A DNA stretch of 7,050 nucleotides, taken from positions 1-7,050 of the forward strand of contig PKWH01000286.1 of NCBI GenBank assembly GCA_003131985.1. The letters are read 5' to 3'. Below are positions 1-5,280 of this stretch, piece by piece. Origin of the DNA: Acidobacteriota bacterium (GTDB lineage Bacteria > Acidobacteriota > Terriglobia > Acidiferrales > UBA7541). The stretch's first letter is position 1; each line of letters starts with the position of its first letter. The position numbers were made by a program, and so were the translations under genes. The notes under the pieces are model-generated. The model ran no database searches and was not told where the DNA came from. It worked only from the letters and a program-made list of their open reading frames with translations.

Positions 1-1223
1 GTGATGGTGTGGAATCCGGCAGTGCGACCCGATGTCGGCATATAGGCGATTACATACTGGGCGTGCAATTCGCTGCCGATCTGGTCGAGCGCGCTGCGAA
101 TAGTGCTGTCGCGAAGAGCCCGATAGTGCACGCCGCCCGTCGCAGCCACAGCCAGTTCGAGCTGATGATTCTTAATTTCATTTATTCCGCGAGTAATTAG
201 CCACATCGCCGGAGTTCCCAGGTCGAATATCGGCCGTCCTTCAGGATCGGTCCCCGGCGCTGTGGTTGAGATGGATGGCAACGGCTTCGGAAGCACGATG
301 GCCGGCATGTTGTCGCCGCCAAAAGCTCCCCTGCCGAATCGAAGGTCCGCAGTGGTGCTGCTGGGACCGACTGCATAAATCGATATATTTGCCAGCTGCG
401 CGTCGCGCAAGACGAGGTTAAGCTTGAGCGCGCTTGTAATATCTTGGGATTCTCCGACGATAAGCATTACGCGTCGAAAATTGGGTGGCTGCGAGGTAAG
501 CAGCTCCACCGCCTTACCCATCGCGTCGTAGAGACGCATTTGCGGAACGTCGAAAGTAACGTGTGCGATAGCGCGTTCAATCGCGTCGTGGTCTGTTGTG
601 AAGGGCTGTCGAACGTCAACCGTGCTGTCATACGTGATCACGGCGGCTTCGCCGTTCAGAGCCATTACAGTTTCCGTAAAAATGCTGCCCATGCCGCGAA
701 TCACGGGCGCCATCATCTGAATGTGCGCACTCGTTTCGATCACGAGCGCCACGGCCAGAGGATCGCCTCCGAGATCCCAATGGTCGATCTTTTGTTCTAC
801 GCTATTGTCAAACACGTGAAAGTCTTTCTGTTCGAGATCGAGAACCAATTCTCCTCGCGAATTCAGGACGGTTACGGGCGCGATGACTTCCTCAGTGAAA
901 ACGCGGATTCTCTTTTGTCCCAGTGGCAGAGTTTCCTGTCTCGATTCGTTTCCCGATGAATTGTGAGGGTCAAGCTCCGTAGCTATCGGCGTGGGAACCG
1001 TTTCGATGGGTTCGGTCGGCGTGACGGTCGGCGTCGGATTCCTCTTTGAATACTCGTACGGGCCGGTCTGCGGAGAATTGTAGGGCTTCGAGACGGGTTC
1101 TGGCTTAGCGGGGAGATTTTCAGGTGAAGGGGCCGGGGAGTTCTGAGCTTTGGCAGCAAATGGCGTTAAAACGGTCAAAAGGAGCGCCGCGCCGGTCGCT
1201 GCGATTTTAACTTTCCGCCCCAT
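1..1223 (-). CDS. Secreted VWFA-related (TIGR03436-like) protein, partial
   Basis: The minus-strand frame is open from ATG at 1223 to the window edge: 407 codons, with the C-terminus missing. Residues 1-26 form a Sec signal peptide (basic MGRKVK, a hydrophobic stretch, AKA before Q27). A Pro/Thr-rich linker (about 28-100) follows, then the domain: RVFTEEVIAPVTVLNSRGE, then LDLEQKDFHVFDN and QKIDHW, matching the entry strand of the VWFA-related domain expanded in Acidobacteriota. LYDA (231-234) and the closing QYVIAY (389-394) also fit. Only a few tens of residues of the usual domain end are probably missing. Proteins of this family are exported and mostly uncharacterised; adhesion or metal binding is often supposed. 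The metal-site loops look degenerate here: ETSAH replaces DxSxS at 163-167 and GESQD replaces the usual TDG-D. The start is chosen from the signal peptide; no good Shine-Dalgarno is seen. It is transcribed divergently from the repeat region to its right. Confidence 0.85.
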   Translation of the reverse strand, partial: MGRKVKIAATGAALLLTVLTPFAAKAQNSPAPSPENLPAKPEPVSKPYNSPQTGPYEYSKRNPTPTVTPTEPIETVPTPIATELDPHNSSGNESRQETLPLGQKRIRVFTEEVIAPVTVLNSRGELVLDLEQKDFHVFDNSVEQKIDHWDLGGDPLAVALVIETSAHIQMMAPVIRGMGSIFTETVMALNGEAAVITYDSTVDVRQPFTTDHDAIERAIAHVTFDVPQMRLYDAMGKAVELLTSQPPNFRRVMLIVGESQDITSALKLNLVLRDAQLANISIYAVGPSSTTADLRFGRGAFGGDNMPAIVLPKPLPSISTTAPGTDPEGRPIFDLGTPAMWLITRGINEIKNHQLELAVAATGGVHYRALRDSTIRSALDQIGSELHAQYVIAYMPTSGRTAGFHTI

Positions 1224-1330
1224 GTTACTTGCAGGTGTGATTCCGCAACAGGAGCGCGTGTTGCTTCGCACTGATGGGAGAACAGAAGGTCAGGGGCTCA
1301 TTGCCCGATCCCGGCAAGTTTCACTTGAAA
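1224..1330. other. Upstream region of the VWFA gene
   Basis: This non-coding spacer lies between the VWFA-like gene and the left repeat-bounded cassette. It must hold the 5' leader of the minus-strand gene, but I see no convincing -35/-10 pair. A small inverted repeat (CAAGT, 3-nt loop, ACTTG) lies at 1315-1327, just outside the cassette boundary. Confidence 0.5.
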
Positions 1331-1382
1331 GGCGGGTGGCCGATTTGTTGCGCGGCGGTTAATTTTTCCTGATCCATAATTT

Positions 1383-1410
1383 TTGAGAATAGCGGGGGAT
1401 GTGATATATG
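1383..1410 (+). promoter_or_regulatory. Promoter-like boxes of the truncated channel copy
   Basis: TTGAGA (1383-1388) and TATATG (1405-1410) are separated by 16 bp, resembling a sigma70-type promoter. Both boxes and the spacing are preserved in the second cassette (3696-3723). Because the whole left block is about 92% identical, this conservation is only weak evidence of function. Confidence 0.35.
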
Positions 1411-1425
1411 CGAAAGAGAAGTCGA

Positions 1426-1470
1426 GGCGCGCGGGTAGCGCAATAAGCTAGAACACCGGACTCATAAATC
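1426..1470 (+). pseudogene. tRNA-Met(CAU)-like 5' half, copy 1
   Basis: The stretch GGGTAGCGCAAT, then an AGCTAGAACAC-like D arm, then CGGACTCATAA resembles the acceptor, D arm and anticodon loop of a CAU tRNA, with the anticodon at 1463-1465. No anticodon 3' stem closes it and no T arm (GGTTCGA type) follows, so it cannot be a working tRNA. It pairs with copy 2 at 3740-3784. Combining the better-matching bases of the two copies gives a more tRNA-like ancestor than either alone. Chance resemblance is possible. Confidence 0.3.
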
Positions 1471-1514
1471 TTTTCCACCGCCTCTTGAGCTGTGAAAAGG
1501 CAGATGGCAGAACG

Positions 1515-1649
1515 ATGACGCAATTTCCTCGAATCCCGATTTTGTTGCCGTTAGCCATTAGCGTAGGCGCCATCGTATGCACGATCGTTTCGAGGCGGGT
1601 GGCCGATCGTTCGGCGCGGCACCGGCGTTTAGTTCCGTCACAACTTTAA
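1515..1649 (+). pseudogene. Truncated potassium-channel-like gene fragment
   Basis: From ATG at 1515 the frame reads MTQFPRIPILLPLAISVG and on to residue 24, identical in amino acids to the start of the intact channel gene at 3828. Homology stops at 1586. The frame then runs into a half copy of the dispersed repeat and ends at TAA 1647-1649, 44 codons in all. Only the first membrane segment remains; the pore loop and final helix are absent, so it cannot form a channel. The three nucleotide differences within the shared 24 codons (CGA/CGC, TTG/CTG, TTA/TTG) are all synonymous. This suggests both copies were under protein-level selection before this one was cut. Confidence 0.75.
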
Positions 1650-1663
1650 CTCGCGGGGTGCGC
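1594..1663 (+). repeat. Half copy of the dispersed repeat
   Basis: The stretch begins GGCGGGTGGCCGATCG and continues through GCGCGGCACC and ACTCGCGGGGTG, matching the first ~70 bp of the full copy at 5281-5400. The second half with the 13-bp hairpin is missing. It lies 7 bp after the point where the truncated channel gene loses homology to its intact relative, so it marks or caused that break. Confidence 0.75.
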
Positions 1664-1795
1664 GGCGAGGACTGAAGGCTCGGCGAGAAATCCGCCGAAA
1701 GGAAAATTTGTCAGAGGCGCTTTTTATGTCGCGGCTACCCTTCGCCAATGCACTCAGGATAAAAAGCCGCGACCCACAAGGCTACTGAGCTATCC

Positions 1796-1936
1796 GCCGA
1801 ACGGAAGGGTTTGGGAGCGCGGCGTCTAAACCCGCACCCTTTGCAGAAAAGAAAAACGCAAAGGATGCGGCACCCCGCGAGTTTCAATCGTGCATGGGTT
1901 CGGTCCGGTGCCGCGCAGATGGATTCGCCACCCGCC
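1796..1936 (-). repeat. Dispersed repeat, full copy in the left cassette
   Basis: The orientation is opposite to the copies at 5281 and 6557. It carries the 13-bp stem with arms 1832-1844 and 1858-1870 around a 13-nt loop, and a second stem from GCGGCACC (1867-1874) to GGTGCCGC (1907-1914) that overlaps the first by 4 nt. It ends at the cassette boundary GCCACCCGCC. It matches 4418-4560 with about five substitutions and two single-base gaps. Read on the minus strand, the only imperfect pair of the first stem is U-G; on the plus strand it would be a C-A mismatch. Confidence 0.85.
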
Positions 1937-2100
1937 AACACCAATAATGCTAGGCCACCATGCATTAGGAAGGCATGAAGACTTCGTAAAGTTTTTTACA
2001 AAGGTCGTCGCGCCTAAACGCGCTACTCGGACAAGTGAAGTGCCACTTCACATCTCCGGTAAGGCGACTAATCGGGAGTTGACCTGCTTCTAGCCGCAAG
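1937..2100. other. Intergenic spacer after the left cassette
   Basis: No gene is seen. The spacer holds a short hairpin (GTAAA, loop GTTT, TTTAC; 1986-1999) and a 17-bp palindrome (2035-2051). It is the 3' flank of the serine hydrolase gene, which ends at 2101. Confidence 0.5.
2035..2051. promoter_or_regulatory. 17-bp perfect palindrome GTGAAGTG-C-CACTTCAC
   Basis: Two 8-bp arms are perfectly inverted around one base. The near-zero loop suits a dimeric DNA-binding protein better than an RNA hairpin. It lies 50 bp beyond the stop of the minus-strand hydrolase, and no gene starts next to it, so no target can be named. It could be chance or part of a 3' structure. Confidence 0.3.
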
Positions 2101-3255
2101 TCACTGGTGCTGTGCCTCCAGTGTGCGAGCAATATCCCAAGATAGCTTGTGCAGGTCGTTCTCCATTTCAGAATGTGCGCGGCGCGTGTTCACCACCACA
2201 GCCCAGGCCATTCCATCGTGGTGGTGGACAAGAAAGCTGACGGTGCCAGCGAACCCACCGGAGTGAAAGCAGTCTCCGTCGGACGAAACGCTCCACCCAC
2301 ATGCATAGTCGGGATTCGGCACAGACGCCTGCGTCATCTGACGCAGAGTCTCCAGTTTGAGCAACGCTGGAGGGCCCGCTTTGTCTCCTGCGGAAAAGAC
2401 TCCCAACGCGAAGTGGACAAGATCAGTCGGCGTCGCTATCCATCCGCCATTTGCATCATGTAGTTCAACTGGCACGGAGTAAGGATCGTCGCGGCCCTGC
2501 CCGTAATAGTGAACTTCGCCCGCGACAGGTTTTTTTGTTCCGAGCCGCATGTCCGTAATGCTCAAAGGCTCCTGCACAAACTGGCGCGTATACTGGCCGT
2601 ACGGCATGCCGGAGACCACTTCGATTATGCGACCCAGCAGAAAGTATCCGAAATTTGAATAGGCGTAACGCGTACCCGGCGGTGCTTCTAGTGGATACGC
2701 ATCCAGCGTCTGCTGGATGAAGACCGTACGGCTACTATCCGTTTCATGAAACATCGGGTCGTTTTCTTTGTTCGACCACCCTCCACCTGTGTGCGTGAGC
2801 AAATGCTCCACCGTGATAGCCTGCAACCAATCGGCGTGCGTCCGCAGCGCGAAGCTCTTGAGAATGCCGGCGGGACCGAAAACGTTATTATTGATGTGCA
2901 GCTTACCTGCTTCCACCAGTGTGAAGATTGCTGCGGAGGTGAACGGTTTCGACAGACTGGCGATGCGAAAGAGGCTTTGCAGAGTCACCTGCTGATGGCC
3001 ATGACGATCCGCCAGCCCGTATGCCTGCGCGAACACGATTCGCTCACCACTTCCATAAGCAAGCGAGAGACCTGGTACATCGTAGGCGGCGAGGTATGCT
3101 CTTACCAGGCTGTCTACTTGACCTGGATCTGGCCTTGAGGTTGCGTGAGTGTCGCTGCCGAGGCCCAGCCACGCGGAAGCCGCTAGCGCTGAACGTATGA
3201 AACAGCGCCGGGTGAGCAAGAGCGAATGCCCAACCAGAAATGACGAATCTGACAT
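2101..3255 (-). CDS. Tat-exported serine beta-lactamase-family hydrolase
   Basis: This is a class C beta-lactamase / DD-peptidase-like serine hydrolase (PF00144 type) of about 384 residues. Counting from the in-frame GTG at 3264 (M1), the N-terminus has a twin-arginine motif (TRRCFIRS, 18-25) and a hydrophobic run ending near THA-42, so export in folded form is likely. The catalytic S103-x-x-K106 (SLSK), the Y202-S-N204 triad and the HSGG box (334-337, replacing KTG) are all present, so the enzyme should be active. Family members include esterases, D-aminopeptidases, penicillin-binding-like proteins and beta-lactamases; the substrate cannot be read from sequence, and resistance should not be assumed. 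I prefer ATG 3255: a promoter-like -10 box abuts GTG 3264, which would leave that codon untranscribed. TTG at 3219, just before LTRR, is another option. The gene stands alone between the two channel cassettes. Confidence 0.88.
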   Translation of the reverse strand: MSDSSFLVGHSLLLTRRCFIRSALAASAWLGLGSDTHATSRPDPGQVDSLVRAYLAAYDVPGLSLAYGSGERIVFAQAYGLADRHGHQQVTLQSLFRIASLSKPFTSAAIFTLVEAGKLHINNNVFGPAGILKSFALRTHADWLQAITVEHLLTHTGGGWSNKENDPMFHETDSSRTVFIQQTLDAYPLEAPPGTRYAYSNFGYFLLGRIIEVVSGMPYGQYTRQFVQEPLSITDMRLGTKKPVAGEVHYYGQGRDDPYSVPVELHDANGGWIATPTDLVHFALGVFSAGDKAGPPALLKLETLRQMTQASVPNPDYACGWSVSSDGDCFHSGGFAGTVSFLVHHHDGMAWAVVVNTRRAHSEMENDLHKLSWDIARTLEAQHQ

Positions 3256-3264
3256 CTCGCGCAC

Positions 3265-3293
3265 ATCTTAGGTTGCGACTGAGGGCAAGTCAA
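3265..3293 (-). promoter_or_regulatory. Promoter-like element for the serine hydrolase
   Basis: On the minus strand, TTGACT (3293-3288) and TAAGAT (3270-3265) are 17 bp apart, close to the sigma70 consensus. Transcription would start near 3258, almost on the ATG at 3255, which predicts a leaderless or nearly leaderless mRNA. No Shine-Dalgarno precedes that ATG, which agrees. Confidence 0.5.
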
Positions 3294-3637
3294 CGGAGAG
3301 GGCGGAAAGGGCAGCTTGTGGGTCAACTCCTGATCAACGTGGTAACCGGAAAAATGAAGCGCGACTTGAAATGTCCGACGTCGGTCTGGCTCTTACGAAT
3401 CATGTGTTGATGGCACTGCATCCTTGACCATAATCCCTTAGGCGATTTTCATTCCCGATGTCGTCCCGCGAGGCCTGACTTTGCTGGTCCGGGGCGGACT
3501 CGCCGCCCGCGCTGATTGCACCAAGGCTTTAACTTTCCTGTGCTCCCGTGTCGGACCGCCGCCGATTGATCTTCAAGTCCCGATTAACGCGCTTACCGTC
3601 CCTGTGGATGTCAGACGATTTGACTTTTCCGGTAACG
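3294..3637. other. Intergenic region left of the intact cassette
   Basis: I see no credible gene. Short open frames here lack ribosome sites and family resemblance. The one structure noticed is GGGCGG (3492-3497) and CCGCCC (3503-3508) around a 5-nt loop, a GC-rich hairpin with no following T-run. The hydrolase and the cassette gene are transcribed divergently across this stretch. Confidence 0.5.
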
Positions 3638-3695
3638 GGCGGGTGGCCAACCATCCCGCGCGGCACCCACGGCTAATTTTTCCTGTCCATAATTT

Positions 3696-3723
3696 TTGAG
3701 AATAGCGAGGGATGTGATATATG
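3696..3723 (+). promoter_or_regulatory. Promoter-like boxes upstream of the channel gene
   Basis: TTGAGA (3696-3701) and TATATG (3718-3723) are separated by 16 bp. They lie about 105 bp upstream of the channel ATG and inside the cassette, so the cassette may carry its own promoter. The resulting leader would contain the tRNA-like half and the 3784-3812 hairpin. Confidence 0.4.
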
Positions 3724-3739
3724 CGAAAAGAGAAGTCGA

Positions 3740-3784
3740 GGCGCGCGAGTAGCGCAATTGGCTGGAGCACTCGACTCATAAATC
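3740..3784 (+). pseudogene. tRNA-Met(CAU)-like 5' half, copy 2
   Basis: GAGTAGCGCAATTGGCTGGA followed by GCACTCGACTCATAA matches the pattern of a bacterial CAU tRNA from the end of the acceptor stem through the anticodon loop (CAT at 3777-3779). D-loop GG and D-arm bases are better kept than in copy 1. The 3' half is replaced by an 11-bp hairpin, and no T arm or CCA end is present. It may be the remnant of a tRNA gene captured at a recombination point, or a tRNA-like leader structure. The call rests on eye alignment only. Confidence 0.35.
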
Positions 3785-3812
3785 TTTTCGCCGCCGCTTG
3801 AGCGGTGAAAAG
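3784..3812 (+). promoter_or_regulatory. Strong leader hairpin before the channel ATG
   Basis: CTTTTCGCCGC (3784-3794) and GCGGTGAAAAG (3802-3812) pair over 11 bp (one G-U) around a 7-nt loop. The stem ends 15 nt before the start codon and includes the purine run AAAAG that could serve as a weak ribosome site, so it may limit translation. In the decayed cassette only the outer CTTTTC/GAAAAG pairing remains intact, consistent with loss of function there. Confidence 0.5.
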
Positions 3813-3827
3813 GCAGATGGCAGAACG

Positions 3828-4451
3828 ATGACGCAATTTCCTCGCATCCCGATTTTGCTGCCGTTGGCCATTAGCGTAGGCGCCATCGTATGCACGATCT
3901 TTATTCACGCATTGCCCTTGAGCGGGGCGGTTAGCTTCCTTCGCCGTCAACGAAGACTCGGACACGTTGGGGCAAACTTTTGGTACGATTTTGCAATCGT
4001 CGCTATGACGATATCGTTCACGCTCGTCGCACATCTGATTGAGATCGCTCTGTGGGCTGTGCTGTTGGAGTTCTGCGGCGAATTTCCACAGTTCGGAACC
4101 GCGTTCTACCACTCGGCGGGGAATTACACGTCGCTAGGTTACGGTGATCTGATTATGACGCCGGCTTGGAGATTGCTCGGACCACTTGAGGCTGCGAATG
4201 GAATGCTCATGTTCGGAGTATCGACCGCGTTGATTTTCGCTGTGATCCAATGGTTGATTCAGGCTCGCTTTGCGGATCTCAGGCAACCGATTCTTTGGCG
4301 GCCGGGTTATTGCAGTTCAGGACTTCGAGAGGCGGAAGGTGGGAGCCACGCGCCCGAGATATTCTACGCAACGCTTAATTCCGTCAACTCGAAAATAATT
4401 ACCGGTTCGACCGGGGTGCCGACCGGAAGGGTTTGGGAGCGCGACGTCTAA
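3828..4451 (+). CDS. Small potassium-channel-like pore protein
   Basis: The 207-residue product has hydrophobic segments at about 8-28 and 54-81, a pore helix and selectivity filter (FYHSAGNYTSLGYGD, 93-107) and a last membrane helix at about 120-145. The SLGYGD filter closely matches the TVGYGD signature of K+ channels (Ion_trans_2, PF07885), so a K+-selective inner-membrane pore is the likely role, probably as an oligomer. No RCK/TrkA or nucleotide-binding domain is present. The membrane core ends near residue 152. The last ~55 residues look unlike the family, and the last ~10 codons and stop (PTGRVWERDV) lie inside the dispersed repeat, so the tail may be acquired. ATG 3828 is preferred over TTG 3798, which lies inside the leader hairpin; the truncated copy shares 3828. 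No strong ribosome site is visible. Confidence 0.85.
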   Translation: MTQFPRIPILLPLAISVGAIVCTIFIHALPLSGAVSFLRRQRRLGHVGANFWYDFAIVAMTISFTLVAHLIEIALWAVLLEFCGEFPQFGTAFYHSAGNYTSLGYGDLIMTPAWRLLGPLEAANGMLMFGVSTALIFAVIQWLIQARFADLRQPILWRPGYCSSGLREAEGGSHAPEIFYATLNSVNSKIITGSTGVPTGRVWERDV

Positions 4452-4560
4452 ATCCGCACCCTTTGCAGAAAAGAAAAACGCAAAGGGATGCGGCACCCCC
4501 GCGAGTTTCAATCGTGCATGGGTTCAGTCCGGTGCCGCGCGGATGGATTCGCCACCCGCC
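4418..4560 (-). repeat. Dispersed repeat, full copy at the right end of the intact cassette
   Basis: It matches 1796-1936 at about 95%. It supplies the channel stop codon (4449-4451), then the long hairpin, then GCGGCACC (4490-4497) paired to GGTGCCGC (4531-4538), and ends on the cassette boundary. It lies between two convergent genes. Confidence 0.85.
4454..4493 (-). terminator. Repeat hairpin between convergent genes
   Basis: The arms CCGCACCCTTTGC (4454-4466) and 4480-4493 pair fully apart from one bulged base, around a 13-nt A-rich loop (U-rich on the minus strand). It starts 3 nt after the channel stop and lies between that gene and the convergent one ending at 4590. Position and strength suggest transcript-end formation or stabilisation in both directions, but no T-run follows on either strand, so it is not a classic rho-independent terminator. 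Confidence 0.4.
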
Positions 4561-4589
4561 CTCACTTCATTGCTAACTGAGCTGCGCGA

Positions 4590-5261
4590 CTAATGATTCC
4601 CCGCCAACGACGAATAGTCGACAAAGTACTTGCGTAGCCCGCACCCAACGGGGACTCCGGTCTTCGGCAGGGAGACAATCTCAGCAATGGGCCGTTGCGC
4701 ACGTGGATCAATCCGCACAGTCACCGTAAGCGTTAATGAACTCAGCTTCCCACCCACCATAAACTTCTGGTCGGTGATTCCCAGGGTCAGGTCCATATTC
4801 CTCAGCTTGAAGCTTCGGGTCGCTCCGAATTCCGGTATGCGCCCGCAAGGACCCTGAAGCTCGGCCGCAAAAAAACGTCCCCTGCTCTCCCAGTCTTTGC
4901 TCTGGTGAGCATCTTCGGTGAGAAGCGTGCTGTATGAGTTGGGCTGCCCTATCAGGCTAAGTCGACACTCGAAATCCCCGCTGTAATCGAAATCAGGATC
5001 ACCGGTATATCCCGCAGAGTGGCACTGCAAGTGATATAGCGGGTCGCCTCTCGTCGCCTCGATGTCGAACGACACATTGGCCTTGGAGACGTCAGAGACC
5101 ACAAATGCGCGCTGCAGTGGTTTGACCGCGGGATATAATTCGGCCCCTAGGCGGGAGGAACTTAGAAGGCCGAAGGATGACATGAGCGTGATGCACGCCC
5201 AAGCTCCGACCGCGAATGTTTTGAAACGTTTCAAGTTCAACTCCACGACCGCAGCTATCAC
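4590..5261 (-). CDS. Secreted protein of unknown function, four cysteines
   Basis: I do not recognise this protein. From GTG 5261 it has 223 residues. A signal peptide is clear: KRFK (11-14), a hydrophobic stretch and a likely cut near LGA-40. The mature part is rich in beta-prone stretches and has exactly four cysteines (C80, C99, C139, C207), which could form two disulfides outside the cytoplasm. A DPDFDYSGDFECRLSL patch (88-103) is distinctive. Two starts have good ribosome sites: GTG 5261 (GGGAG at 5272-5268, 6-nt gap) and TTG 5234 (GGAG, 6-nt gap), the latter giving a more classical MKRFKTF signal peptide. An in-frame ATG at 5327 lies inside the dispersed repeat and would add only repeat-encoded residues, so I reject it. 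The gene converges with the channel gene. Confidence 0.75.
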   Translation of the reverse strand: MIAAVVELNLKRFKTFAVGAWACITLMSSFGLLSSSRLGAELYPAVKPLQRAFVVSDVSKANVSFDIEATRGDPLYHLQCHSAGYTGDPDFDYSGDFECRLSLIGQPNSYSTLLTEDAHQSKDWESRGRFFAAELQGPCGRIPEFGATRSFKLRNMDLTLGITDQKFMVGGKLSSLTLTVTVRIDPRAQRPIAEIVSLPKTGVPVGCGLRKYFVDYSSLAGNH

Positions 5262-5280
5262 CTGATTCTCCCGGCAACCT

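Larger units (their letters stand above)
1331..1936 (+). mobile_element. Decayed copy of a repeat-bounded channel cassette
   Basis: This 606-bp unit starts with GGCGGGTGGCC (1331-1341) and ends with CGCCACCCGCC (1926-1936), so its ends are inverted repeats. Its left 226 bp (1361-1586) match 3675-3899 at about 92%, and its right 141 bp (1796-1936) match 4418-4560 at about 95%, both by hand alignment. The centre differs completely from the second unit. Here it holds a half copy of the dispersed repeat (1594-1663) and about 130 bp of unrecognised sequence (1664-1795). That stretch contains a 9-bp inverted repeat (GTCGCGGCT 1728-1736, AGCCGCGAC 1765-1773). I find no transposase and no obvious target-site duplication (left flank ends TTGAAA, right flank begins AACACC). 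Mobility is inferred; recombination between repeats could give the same picture. Confidence 0.6.
3638..4560 (+). mobile_element. Repeat-bounded cassette with intact channel gene
   Basis: This 923-bp unit has inverted ends: GGCGGGTGGCC at 3638-3648 and CGCCACCCGCC at 4550-4560. The left end is a short piece of the dispersed repeat (to about 3670); the right end is a complete copy in the opposite orientation (4418-4560). Between them lie promoter-like boxes, a tRNA-like half, a strong hairpin and a channel gene. The same left and right blocks bound 1331-1936. No transposase lies inside, and no direct duplication flanks it (GGTAAC left, CTCACT right). It could be a non-autonomous element moved by an enzyme encoded elsewhere, or a segment framed by two repeats by chance. 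The second copy in the window makes the first idea worth testing. Confidence 0.55.

Noticed and set aside
444..959. 171-codon open frame on the plus strand
   Set aside because: It lies wholly antisense to the VWFA-like gene, whose signal peptide and domain motifs are clear; its own sequence shows no family features.
1331..1936. Target-site duplication around the cassettes
   Set aside because: Bases flanking 1331-1936 (TTGAAA / AACACC) and 3638-4560 (GGTAAC / CTCACT) do not match each other, so transposition cannot be shown from this window.
2101..3255. Antibiotic-resistance beta-lactamase
   Set aside because: The fold and SxxK/YxN motifs are shared with many esterases and peptidases, and HSGG replaces the KTG box typical of true class C beta-lactamases.
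3798..3827. TTG 3798 as the channel start
   Set aside because: It lies in the loop region of the leader hairpin and adds a hydrophilic decapeptide; ATG 3828 has the better signal and is preserved in the duplicate.
3573..4112. 179-codon minus-strand open frame across the channel gene start
   Set aside because: It is antisense to the channel gene and its leader, is rich in Arg/Gln/Asn without recognisable pattern, and covers repeat sequence.
4454..4493. Classic rho-independent terminator
   Set aside because: The stem is strong but no run of T follows on either strand; I list it only as a probable transcript-end structure.
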